Positions 34,201 through 46,762 of a stretch of DNA of 64,000 nt are shown here, one piece after another. The notes beneath the pieces are model-generated. The model did no database searches. It was not told where the DNA came from and saw only the letters and a program-made list of their open reading frames with translations. The DNA lies in assembly GCF_000208745.1 (NCBI RefSeq), contig NC_030858.1, forward strand, positions 24,883,522 to 24,947,521, written 5' to 3'. The DNA comes from Theobroma cacao (Eukaryota > Streptophyta > Magnoliopsida > Malvales > Malvaceae). A program made the position numbers and the translations under genes. Within the stretch, counting starts at the first letter, position 1. Each line of letters begins with the position of its first letter.

Positions 34201-34670
34201 GGGTTTATATTTGATGCATTGACAATGTATAGAGTGTATAGCTTCTATACAATATTAGCTCATCAATTGTAGCCACTTCATTAATGATGTAAAAAACAAA
34301 ACTTGCAATGGCTTAATAATAAATATTAAAAAGTTCTTTAAAAGTAAATACAAAATAAAACTAAAAATTAATAATTTTTTAAAAATACATAAATAATAAT
34401 TTTCTTTTTTCTTTCTCTAACTTCATCTCAACGTTTTCTTATTCGGTTCTCTTCTTTTATTTTCTCTAACTCCATTTTATTCTTTTCCTTTTTTCTTCTT
34501 CAAGTTTGAAAAAATTGTTCAACTTCAAAAGCTAAAGATTTCAATGTAATTTCTATTTGTTGGCTTTAGTGGTATATTTTTAAGTGATTTCTACGTTGAG
34601 TTTCAGGTTAAAATGTAATAAAAAAATGCTCTTTTTCAAATAAATAAATTTTATTAGTAGATTTTTATTA
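34201..34670 (-). repeat. Dispersed repeat R, copy 3 (inverted)
   Basis: It starts GGGTTTATATTTGATGCATT, the complement of the copy 2 end, and contains the complements of the CATTAATGA, TTGAACAATTTTTTCAA and CACTTAAAAATATACCAC blocks. A further GGATTTATATTTGATAC start at 34671 suggests the beginning of a fifth, truncated copy. Confidence 0.65.
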
Positions 34671-34695
34671 GGATTTATATTTGATACACTAATAG

Positions 34696-37619
34696 AATTT
34701 TGGAGAATTTACTCATCCGTCAGTTTCCCCAACCAAAGTTTAGCATTGAATCTTGATTAAAAGATTTCTTTTCCTATGATTTAACTTTGGTTGCTGCCTT
34801 TTGGTTTAATTAATCAATATGTCTTGCTGTTCAATTTCCCTATCATTGAATCAACTTCCTTGTTCAACCATAAGATTTTTTCCTATGATCTTCTCTTTAG
34901 CAACATTAGAGTAAGTTTAACTTCCTTGCTATTAAATCAACTGCCACTATTTTGTGTCAATTGAGATCCACAGCTTTGTATACTTGCTATTGCTAACATG
35001 AGGGAGGGAACAGAAGTAATTAGTGATATCTCACTTGCTATTTGTTAGATAAGATAAGAAACATCACAACATAGTTAAATGATGTAGCAAGCCAGCAAAA
35101 AATACCCTTAAAATAAGGTGAATTCATAAACTAAATCTCTAAATTCTCACTTAAACCACATAAACATAGGTTACATTTGATAATTATTACTAGTTAAACT
35201 TATTAGGGGGAAAACCTTTGTTAGGGGTTGAGAGACTGAAAGTTTAAATAAGAATGATTTAAAAGAGAATTATAGATCACTTTCTTCCACCTTTGAGTCA
35301 AAATATTGATTAACTGTTAGTTTGAATATAAAACTATTAATTATTAGTTCTTTTTTTGTTGTGATGAATTTTTGAAGTATAGCCGTAGCATTGTATAACA
35401 AGCAATTGACCATTTTTTATTGTTTAAGGAATATAACTTTGTTGTGACTTTTGAGTAGCTATTAGTACGCTTGTATGTAATTCAGCAGTTTTGTTGCTTA
35501 TATTATTTTACCATATATTAGGTAAATGTCTTTGATTTATTATAGTTTCATAAACTAGTAGTGGCATTTTGCTGTATGAATTTGGATTTCTATTTATTAC
35601 CATATTGATTTGTGGTAAATCCTTTCATAGTTATCCATTTTCTGCTCTCTAACATGAAAACAAGGGCATTCATTGTTATCGTATTCATTCATACATTTGT
35701 AATCATGCTGCAGCATTTCTACTTGGACATGGAAATGATACATTCATTTTTGTTGTCAAAATGGAACTATGTAATTTGATTATCATCCATTTCCCGGCTT
35801 TTATTTTTCATGTTTTTTTCATTGTTGTTGACTTGGTGACTTGCAATATCAAAAGGTTGATACATGATTCTTGAAGAGGTTTATAATGTATGAGTAGATT
35901 ATAAATTGAATTTTATATATTTGCTACATGATGTTTATATTTTATTTTCTTCTAGTGCTATTGTTACCAATATTTTATGTGCGGATGCTAGTGTTGAGCT
36001 TATTGTTGTCCCTTGAGGTATTGGTCTATGTTGTGTTGCTACCAATGTTGTTTATGTGATTGCTAGAGCTAGGTTTGCTTTATCCTTTTGCGGTTTGAGC
36101 TATGCTGAGCTGTTGATGCTTGTGTTACTCTACTGGAATTTTTTTTCTCATCATCACAATCATAAAAGACCACATTTTATAGAAGACCAAGTTGTTGTAT
36201 TGATTTCAACAAAGTTCAACGAGCAAATTGAAATAATTTGGCCCAAAAGAGATTTCTAATAGCATTAAATACCAATATCTCATTGAAACATGAAACATTT
36301 GGTTTCACAAGAACCTCCTAACATGAGGCATTGAACATGGACTTTAAAGACATTTAGTCAAGTGCAATTGGTTGCATAATTTTCAACTTGGATGAACATT
36401 ATGATTTTCATTAAAAAAAAAACATTGAATTAGAATCACCATTGATATTCCATTACACAAAAAGAAAGAAATATTCGATATACTCTCAAAAGTAAAGCCT
36501 TTTATTGACAACATAAAATCGTATAGGCCAATAGAACAGTTGCTATTCAGAACATGTTTACAGTACTCAATTTCATCCTTGCATACAGAAAAGTTATTAG
36601 AAGGTCAACAATATAGAAATATGATAAACACAAAGTTTACCTGACTTACAACCATTTAATATTTTACTTTCAACATGCTCCACTCAATATATCTATCATT
36701 GACAATTTTATGATAAATTCCTCAATTGGCAATTAGCACTTGCTACTATGTTATGAATTAACACAACCTAATATAGATGTGCAAATGAGCACATGTAAAA
36801 ATATATGATATGTAAAAGGACGTGAAAACCTAAGAATCTCAAGGCACATATTTATACAATACTTGGTCAACAGGCCCATCTCAAATTTAGTAGTATGAAG
36901 TCAACAATGCACAGTATTTTAGTGGAATAAAGCCTATAGTAGGGACCTACCAACAAAAGCAACTACCTTACAGAGAACTACAATCCCCCTAACATCGCAA
37001 TCAATTTCACTTCCTCTAGTACAATTAAATACAGTAAAATAACAACATTCCACTCTCAATCAAAAGTCAAACACAATCCCCCAAGCACCATAAAAAATTT
37101 ATAATTTCTCCAAACCATTCAACCATAATTCACAAGTCCAAATGAGCACAAGCAAAGGCATGATAGACACCAATCCAAAGCAAACAGAAAATCAGTCAAG
37201 AAAAAGCCAAAAATACCCTTTTACCTAAAGTTTGCTACTTCAAGTTTAGCTTCCCTCTCCCTTACCTCTATTTCCTCACCCACTACTATTAATCCTAAAT
37301 TTCTCCCAAACGACCATATTTCATTAGCTTCTTTTTGAACAAACAATTAAAATTAAATAACTCTACAACATACCTACCTACCAAATTCCTCACTCTCCCT
37401 CTCTTAATTTTTTTTTTTTTTAAACCAATACCTTTATTTCTTCACACACCAAACTTTTCAATTCGCTTCCAATTTTCACATTTGCCCTTCCTAAATTCAC
37501 CAAATACCTCTCTTTATCCATCTACAAATCTCTTTATCTCCTCTCAAATTCATCCAATTCGATTTTATATGACACTCATCAGCTCATTAACCCTTACCCC
37601 TTAAAATAAAAGAAGAATC
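34696..37619. other. Non-coding, AT-rich region
   Basis: About 2.9 kb without a supported gene. Short ORFs (for example plus 36056-36259) have no recognisable domain. The tract 36420-37330 is A/T-rich with no splice pattern that I could assemble into a gene. Confidence 0.45.
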
Positions 37620-38044
37620 AATATTGAGACAAATATTAAAAATTGTTAAATCATAGGAAGGAATCAAATGGCAAAAAGAAAGGACTTAATTGCACCATCG
37701 CAAAGTAAAACAAACATTTTGAAGCCTTGGAATCTCAAGAAAATCCACACAAAGAGATAAACCAGCTTTTGTGACAGATTCAAGTAAGGTAAGAAGACCT
37801 TTTCTTTTAGAAATAACACAATTGCTTCTACCATCACCAATGCCAATCGCATTTCATATCTTACAGTAGAAAATAGACTAGAAAGCAATCTAAAATATAA
37901 ACCTTAAAACTAAATTTGGGGAGAAAACTGAAATATTTTATTATTTTTAATTTATTGGTAAAAGCTTGTAAATATTTAATATTAAGCCTTTGCAAGTTTT
38001 GATTTTTACCTCATTAATAAGGTGGCAACATTTGAGAAGCCAAC
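37620..38044 (+). repeat. Dispersed repeat R, copy 4, left part (split by solo LTR)
   Basis: The end portion with CTCATTAATAAGGTGGCAACATTTG matches copies 1 and 2. The copy is interrupted at 38044 by the solo LTR and resumes after 41222 with AATATATAAAAGCTATAC and GTGCATCAAATATTAATCC. The exact start is uncertain. Confidence 0.6.
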
Positions 38045-38464
38045 TGTCGTAACGTGCGGGTCCAGGAACCCGACCGCCAGACGCGAACGTGAAAAACTCA
38101 CTAAAAAATTTAAACTAGGAGTCGCCACCAATCTTTTTTACTAGGTGTGATTGGCCACCTAATGACTCGATTCTAATCGATAAAAACTTAAATTAATTTT
38201 AAGCCCACCGAAAAGAACCTTAAACCGATCTGCGATTTTTTTAGATTTAGGTTCGGGAGTACGGTTACGCCCGGTTACGCTCGGGGAAGGATTAGCACCC
38301 ATGGGATGCCCGTTCCATGAACGGTACCATTTTTAGATTATCCTATTGGGCTTTAATTTTTAATTTCACTATATTTCCTTAATTATTATTCTTTTATTTT
38401 ATCTCCTATTTAACCTAAAATGGAATGCAAATGGGTGGCAAGATGGAATGCATGACGTGAGATA

Positions 38465-39260
38465 AAAATGCCGGACGAATAACCTTTTATCGAGGATATT
38501 TTCTCGAATCCGCCCATCATACTGGTGGGACTCGGGATATTCTCTCACCTAGGGAATTATTCGAGAAATTCGCCTTCGCAAATTCGACGAATAATTCCCG
38601 TCATCGGGGTCATCGTACGTTTTCTTTTAAAAATAATATTTTTGTGCGTAATGAACCTAATTCGAGCAAAAGCCTTTTATTAAAGATGGTTCTCGAGCCC
38701 TCCCATCATACTGGTGGGACCCGAGGACGTCTTTTCACCTAGGAAACTTTCCGAGAAATACCCGCCTTCGCAAGATCCCCGAAAAATCCCATATCGGGGC
38801 TTAAACCCGAAAACAAAAATATTTATATGCAATGATATGCATGATGCAACATATATATGCTATGCTAATGCAATTATCTATTTTTGATTTATTATTATTT
38901 AATTGTTATTTTCATTTTATTTTATTATTATTTTTTATATTATCTTGTTTTTCTATTCTATTCCTTATTATTATTTTTTTATACCTTACATTTTTTGTTC
39001 TAAATTTCTCTTATGTTTTCCTTTTATAATTAGATAAATTATTTATGATTCCGTGTTATTTTTAGTGAACAAGAATTTTATTATTTTTTTTATTTTATAT
39101 TTTTATATTTTTTTATTATTATTGTATTTAATAATTTTTGTATAGTCAAATTCTTTATTTATTAAAATTTCGGGATCTTGAAATTGAGGCCCTCCCATCG
39201 TACTGGTGGAGCCTTGATTCGGATTTCGAACCTAGGGAATATAAGCCCGAGATTGCGACT
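38465..39260 (+). repeat. Three diverged subrepeats in the solo LTR
   Basis: CCCATCATACTGGTGGGAC recurs at about 38513 and 38701, and as CCCATCGTACTGGTGGAGC near 39196. Each is followed by an ACCTAGG-like block, and the first two then by CCGAGAAAT/TCGAGAAAT and CGCCTTCGCAA. Confidence 0.7.
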
Positions 39261-40266
39261 TCTCGCGTCCCGACCGATCATCCCATCATCGGCATCAAAT
39301 TTAGCAGTTATCTTATTTATATTAAATAGTTCTTTATCTTATCCTATTTTCATTCTCTCTCCATTTATATAGAACTACCTTTTTCACCTAATTTGATTTT
39401 TCCATATTTTGTTTCATCATATTTTAATTCTAGTTCTTCCTAATTTATTTTCACTCTTATTATCTCTACATAAATTTTCATGACTATGTATCTCGTAAAT
39501 ATGTCCCACATTTCATCTTTTCCCACATTTATATATTTTTTAAAACAAACATTCCAAATCCAAATATGTGCATATATTATCAATCTAAATAAATCTATTT
39601 TTATCATTAAATGTTTACTTTTTCCCCATATTTACTACTTAAATAAATTCACTAATCTTTTAATAATTAAATGTTTATTTATTTCTTTATATATATTATG
39701 CTTGGGTATTTTTTTTTATATTTTTTTTTAGTTAAATAGCTATTTCACTTGATTTATTATTATTTATTATATAAACAAATATATAGGTATATTCTCATAT
39801 TTTTTTATCTACTCTCATTTTTTTTATCATCATTTTTTTTATATATCGTTAAACATTCTATTTTTATCCTCCTTGATTTTTATATTTTCTTTCTTTGTTC
39901 TCTTTTTTTTATATTATTATTTCTATTTTCTCTTAACATCTAATCATTTTAAAAGTATTCTATCTTTTTACTTTACCTAATAACATACTAAAACTAATTT
40001 ACCCTTCTATCAAACATTGGGCCAAACACAACCACAAAGACCAAATCAGAAGAAAAATTTACCTTTTATGGGCTAAAGTGGCCCAAGATAACCGGATCAC
40101 TCCAACTGATCTGCTTCCCAAGGCCTTCAGACCTCTCCCAAAACGCACCGTTTCGGTGTCTTGTTTAGCAGCCCTTGGTGCGCCCAAAACGACGCCGTTT
40201 GGAGGGAATAAAGCGGACTTTGGGTGAGTTACTGGACGACGTCGTTTAAGCCCCCTGAGCCCTAGC

Positions 40267-40273
40267 TATAAAA
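40267..40273 (+). promoter_or_regulatory. TATA box of the solo LTR
   Basis: TATAAAA is preceded by GC-rich sequence with several ACGACG/CGTTT blocks and followed by a CT-rich start region (TTTCTTCTTTTTC). It is the probable U3/R promoter of the LTR; an intact one could still drive transcripts into 41.2 kb. Confidence 0.6.
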
Positions 40274-40962
40274 CCCTCATTTCCTTTCTTCTTTTTCATT
40301 TTCCTTTTTTACTTTCTCTCTCTACCCGCCGACTCTCTCTCCCTTCTCTCTACTCTTTCACCGGCTTCCCTTCTGACCGGCGAACATCCAAAGCCAGCTA
40401 TGCCGCCGGCTAACCCTCTCTTTCTCTCCTCTGACTGACAACCAACCCCCTTGGCACCGATCGGGTGCCTCCGCTCTCTTCCCTGCGCCGGATTTGGTGG
40501 CGCAACGGTCGAGCTTCCTCTCTTTGTTCACTCCGACGTCACCGACGTCGCACCCAAGATCGGCAGCACCACCTGCTTTTACCCAAACTAGACCCCCCTT
40601 TTTTACGCTGTAGCCGGTTCCCTCACACGACCGGATCTGCCTCTTTTTCGGTTAGCGGCACCCAAAGCCCAAGCTCTCTGTTTACCGCCGATCAGTTCTC
40701 TCTCTCTCTTTATCTAAAGCCGGCGTCACACACACCCCCAAAACCCAGGGCTCTCTACTCCTTTGTGCCCATATTTTCTGATTCCTTTTGGTATTGCTTG
40801 GTATCTATTTTTTTGATTTCTGGATTGTGGATTTTGTTTTGGCTGTTAGATTAGGGATTTGATTTGCAGGTTATGCCTTGTTGCTATTTTTTAGTTTCTA
40901 GTTGTTTTTGCTTGCAGGTTCTGGGATTCTTCTCCGGTTTCCTCCTCCTTTTCAATGCTACA

Positions 40963-41140
40963 GTGCCCCCTCCCCTTTATACCCGGTTCCTGGGCTCTGG
41001 AGGGGGCACCCTCCAATGCTTTGTCCCTGGGCACCAAGGGGCAAGTTCCACTACCCTGCCAGACGCGAATTTTTCGCGTCTGGCAGGTGAGAGAGGTGCC
41101 TGGCAGGGTGCGTCAGCACCCTGCCAGTCGTACCTCTCTC
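40963..41140. repeat. Cluster of three strong hairpins near the solo LTR 3' end
   Basis: Hairpin 1 pairs GTGCCCCCTCC (40963-40973) with GGAGGGGGCAC (40999-41009). Hairpin 2 pairs CCTGCCAGACGCGAA (41055-41069) with its exact complement at 41073-41087 across a 3-base loop. Hairpin 3 pairs CTGGCAGGGTGC (41100-41111) with GCACCCTGCCAG (41116-41127), extended by GAGAGAGGT (41089-41097) with ACCTCTCTC (41132-41140). All perfect stems are GC-rich in an AT-rich neighbourhood. Confidence 0.85.
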
Positions 41141-41217
41141 CTTTCTTTTTCATTTTTTTTTAAATTTTTATTACATATTTTTTTAATTCATTTTTTGTTT
41201 ATGATTTAATGTCTACA

Positions 41218-41290
41218 CCAACAATATATAAAAGCTATACATTGCTAGTGCATCAAATATTAATCCATTTTAATTAAGTCTTATACTATT
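41218..41290 (+). repeat. Dispersed repeat R, copy 4, right part
   Basis: The CCAAC duplication is followed by the end of repeat R (AAAAGCTATACATTG, GTGCATCAAATATTAATCC), restoring copy 4 once the solo LTR is removed. Confidence 0.75.
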
Positions 41291-42285
41291 TAGTAAAACC
41301 TACTTTTATTAGGTGTTTAAATCCAATTTTATGTCCAATTTGATTAGGATATCCTAATATAATTAAGAGTTTGACTTGTGTTAGAATTATAAACAATTTA
41401 GGAATTTTAATTTCCTAAGGAGTTTTAATCTAATTACAAGTCTTAATCGATTGGTAGTCCTAATTTTATCAAGAATTTTACTCGCCTTACAATCTTAAAC
41501 AATTTAAGAGTCTAACTCTATATGGAGTTTATTTTGCGTAAGAATCTCAAACAGTTTAGGAGTCTTAATCCTATTAGGAGTATAACTTGTCCAAGAGTTT
41601 TTATAATTTTAGATGTCCTAATCTAATTAGAAATTTGTTTGCACAAGCCAAACACAAGTCCAACTTTGAGTAAGACTATTTAAGGTTGCCATTGTGTGTT
41701 TGCCTCTATGTTGCAACCTTTGGAAACAATTTCCTTAAGGTTGTAGCCTTGAAGGGTAGATGACGGAGGCTATTTCCAACTACTGTTGCATCTTATAGGT
41801 GCTGTTTAGGACGTGACACACATGGGGAACAATTCCCTTATGTAGCAACTTGCTATATGCCTTTTGAGGTCGAAACCTAGGCCATGGTTGTTGCTATTCA
41901 TGAACAATTCCATGGACACCTTCCTCCTATAATTTTTAGAACTCATATTGCAAAAATTGCATCACTTGTTCCTTCAATTTTATACCCAAAAATAGCCACC
42001 AAAAGTACAAAAAAACAATGCCTTTTTGTTGCCATGATGTGCAACAAAAGTTTTGCATCTTATGCATAACTTTGCATACATTATGGCACACAAACAAACA
42101 AAAAAAAATCGAATTATATCTCAACATGTTTTACAAGTTTTGAAAACTTTATTTAAAAATAGTTTAAAAAGTTCCCAAATAATGTTGCGTTCGAATCAAC
42201 ATTTTTGATATCAATAACAATTATACATGTAATCAACATTAAACAATCACAAAGGAGGCTTTGTTACTACTATTTAGAATCATGC
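41291..42285. other. Degenerate TAGGAGT/TTAATC repeats and unassigned sequence
   Basis: 41290-41640 holds several diverged pieces of a TTTAGGAGTCTTAATC-like unit. The pattern resembles an old LTR, but no ends were found. The rest, to the element at 42291, has no supported gene. Confidence 0.4.
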
Positions 42286-42290
42286 AAGCA

Positions 42291-44021
42291 TGCTAGTTAA
42301 AATTTTACTGCACAAGTATATGTATTGAATAGATAGTATATAAGCAAGCAAAGTATCGATCTCACAGAGAATTGATCTAAAATTTTACTAACTACTAAAA
42401 TTATAACAATTTAATCTTATCCAAACAATCAAAATTAATTAATTAACTTAAACTAATTAACCAAAATTTAAAATAAAAAGAAAAATCAAAATAATAAAAC
42501 TTGACTAAAAATCAAATCAAAAAAGCCTAGGATTACAATGTCCCTCACACTTTATCTAAATCTTAACTCTCTTCCTTAACTTATTTCAATGGGATAAATT
42601 GCTAATCTAAAGCCCTCAATTATTTACAAGGGTCTTTCGACTCATCTTATAAAAATATTTACGTTAACTAAAACACTATATCCCAATGTGAATTGAAATT
42701 AAAACAGACTCATTAAGTTTAGGCTCTAATTTGGTTACATAAAGCCTATAGGTATATCCCTATCCTATACGCAAATCAATTAATATGATCTATGTTATCC
42801 TAATTTTTGCCTACACTAAACTCTCTTTCCCAAGTTTGTTTAGGTTCTTAAATCAATTTAATTGTTAATCAAGCAATTAAAAGTATTAAGAACAACTTGG
42901 AATAAAGAATTCAAATCCCGTTAAAGATAAGCAAGAAAGAGATTAAAAATTTAGATTACATGTGAGTTCAATTGCAATCCTAGAAAAATATATTAATTCA
43001 TAATATTTAATAAAAACTTCATCCAAAGAAATTTAGCTATTAATCCAAGTCAAAGGAAATAAGAAAAACACAAAAGTAAAGAGAGAAAACTAATAGTTTG
43101 AGGTTTGTGATCTTGATTCGCCCTTCAATTCTCTTATTTTCTTACTTTGTTCTTGACTCCAAATCTTCAGAATAGTTGCTTGTTGCCTCTTCTTTAAAAT
43201 CTCTGAAAAAGGTACTTTAAATAGGCTCAAAATAACCTAATTTTCAAAATCCTGTCAACTTTTTTTATTTTTGGAAAATTGCCCAATGCTGTGGCACTAC
43301 TTCTCTAGCGCTGTGGCACTAAGTTATCTGGAAAATTGTATGTGTGCTTCCTTTCATCAATGCTACAGCCTTGTTCTCCCAACGCTGTGGCGGTTTATCA
43401 ACTGTAAACATGAATTGTACCCTAATATGTTCCGAACTGGGCAAAGTGGTAAACATAAAAGTTTGGTCCTGTCTCTTAGCTTTCCAATGGATAAGAATCA
43501 CATCAAATGGATTTCTGGATTGAAAGATATACTCCAAATACTACATCATGTTTAGTCAATGCGTACTGCTACAATGTTCTGAATTAGACAAATATCTTAA
43601 CCACGATCCGATCAGAACTGGGCGAATTGGTAAACATAAACGTTGTAGCCCTTTTTCTTAAAATTTTAGTGGTCTAAGAATCACCTCATTTAGAGTTTTG
43701 TAGAGAGAGATATGGTCAAAATACCAAAACTTATACGAATGAAGCCATCACCATACTTGCACTGATTTTCATCAAATGAGCCTTTTTCATCAAATTTCCT
43801 ACAAAAGTAATAAGAGAAATTAGCAATAACTACTCTTAAAGTAATTTAAAATAAAATAACATAAAATTTAACTAAAATAACTTAAATTAACTACTCAACA
43901 TGTAATCAAACTTAAATAAGAAAAACACCTAAAATGTTACGGTTTGAACCTAAAATCTCAAAAATCTAACTACTTAAACCCTTAAAATGTGTCAAAATAA
44001 CTCTATATAATAGAGTTATCA
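42291..44021 (-). mobile_element. 3' LTR of the copy 2 element
   Basis: Minus strand TGATAACTC at 44021 to CTAGCA at 42291. It aligns throughout with 46763-48474, including the GATCGATACTTTGCTTGC end block and the terminal inverted repeat at 43997-44019. Confidence 0.85.
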
Positions 44022-45525
44022 CACTCTTAAACCTAAGATTTTGCTAGCCCTTGAGCAAAAGCAAATAAAGAAACGAAAACTGAACATAAAAATACTTGAA
44101 CAAGAGATAGAATTACCAAATCATGATTTCCCAAGTTTTCCTTCAGAAATTATCCCAATTCAAGCTTAAGGTAAAAAACAGCTAATCTTTAAAGCCATGC
44201 ATCAATTCAAGTGAAAACTTATTTTTCAAATGGACTTCATGTGTGTGTGTATAATCTTTTACAAAAAAATCATGCAATTCAGATTAGTTTATGCCAAATT
44301 TAAACATAGGTTAGTACTAGGATCCCATAAGTTTGTTTTTCATCTCTCTTTCCACTAATGTAGAATAACACTTATTCAAGGATCAATAGGTCTTTATTTA
44401 GCTTATAATGTAAGGCTAGGGTTAAGGTATGATAAAGGATATATTTAGTCTTAAATTCACCCCAAGCACTTAATCAATCTAGGACATATAAAGAGCTCAA
44501 ATTTTTTTATATAGCACCCCCAAACTTAAAGCAAACTTTCCTTTGTACAACACACTTTATTTCTTTTCTTTTCTTTTTTACACCCTCAAACTTATTTTTG
44601 ACAATTATAAACAATGGGTAATTTTTATAACAACCATCGCCTCTTTTTTTTTTTTGCTTTTTCTTTCACCTTTCTCCCTCAATTTATCTTTAAGCTCAAA
44701 CCATTCCCTAGAAATATTAAAATACTTAAAGGGTGAAAAGTTTAAAATATTGGATTTAAATAGACAAGTTAAGGCTAACACAATTGTGCATTTATAAAGA
44801 AAAGGTAAATTAGGCTAAAAAATGATGACTAAGGATAAATATAACAAGGTAAGCTCAAAAAGGCTCAAACAATCCAAAGATGGCCTTAATCACTTTATAT
44901 CTTAAGTATTATTTAAGATTTCATCTCGAAAGAGAATAAAACACATTCTAGAATTCTTGACTTCACTATACTTTTTCATCAACATAAACTCTCTCTAAAT
45001 CACATAAAAATTCTAAGTAAAGGAATATAGTGCTCAAATTACTGGAAGCCACATTCTAAAATAATGCTAACACAAGAATATTACACAAAATTAAATCATA
45101 ACCATATGTTTCCCAAAAGCTAAGAATCACAAGATAATCAAAATATCATCCTAGGATAGGGAAAAATCATAAACAAGGTAAATGATAACTAATCCTAAAA
45201 GCATACAAATAATTAAAATTAAATCCAAAACTTCCACCTAATATTCACCACCAAAAAAAAATAAATTCACCCCCCCAAACTTAAACTAAACATTATCCTC
45301 AATGTTAGAAAAAATAAAGGAAAGGTAAAGAATACTCCTTTGGTGGTTAGATAAATCCGAAGAAACTCCAATCTTCCTCTTTATCTTCATTATCATCAAT
45401 GCTTGTAGGAGGCCTTTCTTTTTACTGTAAAAAAAAATAAAGATTAAAGTAGACATATAAATAAACAAAATAAAAATAAAAATAACTGAAATAAGAAAAT
45501 ATGAGTTTCAAAAGCTTAGGCTGCC
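44022..45525 (-). other. 3' untranslated region of the copy 2 element
   Basis: Non-coding. It holds the AAACATTGAGGATAATG-like block followed by AAGTTTGGGGGGG (near 45265-45300), as in G2 near 4870-4910. Confidence 0.6.
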
Positions 45526-45529
45526 TCTT

Positions 45530-45543
45530 AAGAAGCGCTTCTT
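45530..45543. repeat. Perfect 14-bp palindrome after pol, copy 2 element
   Basis: AAGAAGCGCTTCTT, identical to 5583-5596. Confidence 0.85.
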
Positions 45544-46660
45544 TATAGTCACTAGCTTGACTTTGGTTGAGGTCTTCATTCACCCTTTAAGAAGGTTTGA
45601 GTTTGCATGGAAAAAGCTTGAGATGTGAAAATAGTCTCCTTCTAAGATAAGGTTGTAGTGGCTTGAACTCAAGATTTGGTGCTTGCTCAACCTAAGATGG
45701 TGGAATAGGCTGACTTTTACCCAACTTCTCAAATTGAGTTCTTCTTGGATAATGCACTTTTGGTGTAGCCTTCAAAACATATGCAACATTTGTAAGTTCT
45801 TCATTTTGGTCCTTAGTTGTTGCAACTTGAACCAAACAAGTTTCAAGGAGTTTTTGGGATTTTCCATATCAACATCCTCTTTAGGTAACTTACAACTATA
45901 TTTAGAAAAGGAATGGGAGGCACGTATGGCTTGACTTGTGGTAGTGTAGATACTTCCTCCTCTTGCTTAATTTTTTCATCTTGAACTTGATTGTTGGAAA
46001 TATTACCTAGATTTACTTTATCTCCGTCATCTACCACATTTTTGCCATTTACCTCATCAAGATGCTTACCATATTCTTCTTTTTTAAGATTAGGCTCAAT
46101 GTCATTTGGTAAAATTTCTTGAAGCCTATTGTTGATGTAATTAAAAGTTGGCCTAATTAAGTCTCAAGATTTCGAATTGATTCTGCTTGACTTTGAATGA
46201 TGGCATCATTTTTTGTCATGAATTGCATCAACATATCCTCCAAAGTTAGCTTTTTCTCAAGTATAGGGGCTCTAACTTGTGACTGGAAATCATGCTGGAA
46301 AACAGGTTGTGATGAATTTGTAGGACCCAGATCATTACTCCATGAAAAATTTGGGTGATTTAACCATGAGTTGTAACTGTTGGAGTATGAATTTTTTTGC
46401 TACCCATTGAATCCTCCATCAAATTGCATTGATTCATAATAGGTTGGACAACAATAAGTTAAATGCCTATCTCCACAAAGCTCTCATGCCACAAAAGGAC
46501 TTTGAAAAACATTAACATCTTAAGTATCAATTTTTTGAGACAAAGCATCTACGTTGACGGCCAAAGCACTGATAGCTAATTCATAATCACTAGCAACCCT
46601 TCTTGGCACAAATTGTTCAGATGTTTACTGATAGTTACAATAATTCATCACCTTAACCAA
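45544..46660 (-). pseudogene. Gag fused to a linker and integrase end by internal deletion
   Basis: Minus-strand gag blocks, in scattered frames: SWLNHPNFSWSNDLG, FQHDFQSQVRAPILEKKLTL, then ESIRNLETXLGQL (X is a stop) and KSSHTCLPFLF. In the 45843-46037 frame is PQVKPYVPPIPF. Next comes the linker normally between protease and RT (VEQAPNLEFKPLQPYL, near 45680), then directly the integrase-end block LKLFPCKLKPS (about 45610). Protease, RT, RNase H and most of the integrase are absent. Stops and frameshifts are frequent. Confidence 0.65.
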
Positions 46661-46739
46661 AAGTACCTGAAAATAAAAAAAATTGAATTAAGACTAATTT
46701 GCTTGGTATTAGTGTTACTAAAAATTCTAGAAACAATTC

Positions 46740-46762
46740 CTCAGCAACGGGCACCAAAAACT
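46740..46762 (-). other. Primer-binding site of the copy 2 element
   Basis: Right after the LTR end, minus strand TTTTTGGTGCCCGTTGCTGAG resembles the TGGCGCCGTTGCCGGGG-type site common in Athila/Tat elements, with mutations. Confidence 0.65.

Larger units (their letters stand above)
38045..41217 (+). mobile_element. Solo LTR of a Tat/Ogre-like Ty3 element, 3.17 kb
   Basis: It starts TGTCGTAACGTGCGGGTCC and ends AATGTCTACA, flanked by CCAAC on both sides (38040-38044 and 41218-41222). The first 150 bases include AACTCACTAAAAAATTT and GGAGTCGCCACCAATC, a signature I associate with Tat/Ogre LTRs. No internal domain or second LTR is present, so recombination between LTRs left a solo copy. The 3' third is GC-richer, with a TATA box, a pyrimidine-rich leader and hairpins. 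ORFs there (40465-41209) are not conserved proteins. Confidence 0.85.

Noticed and set aside
34201..34695. Terminal inverted repeats for repeat R copy 3
   Set aside because: The two GGNTTTATATTTGAT ends are in the same orientation, so they are direct, not inverted; a MITE call is unsupported.
40465..41209. Several overlapping proline/serine-rich plus-strand ORFs
   Set aside because: They lie in the leader and hairpin part of a solo LTR bounded by a CCAAC duplication; overlapping frames without a domain point to low-complexity sequence, not a host gene.
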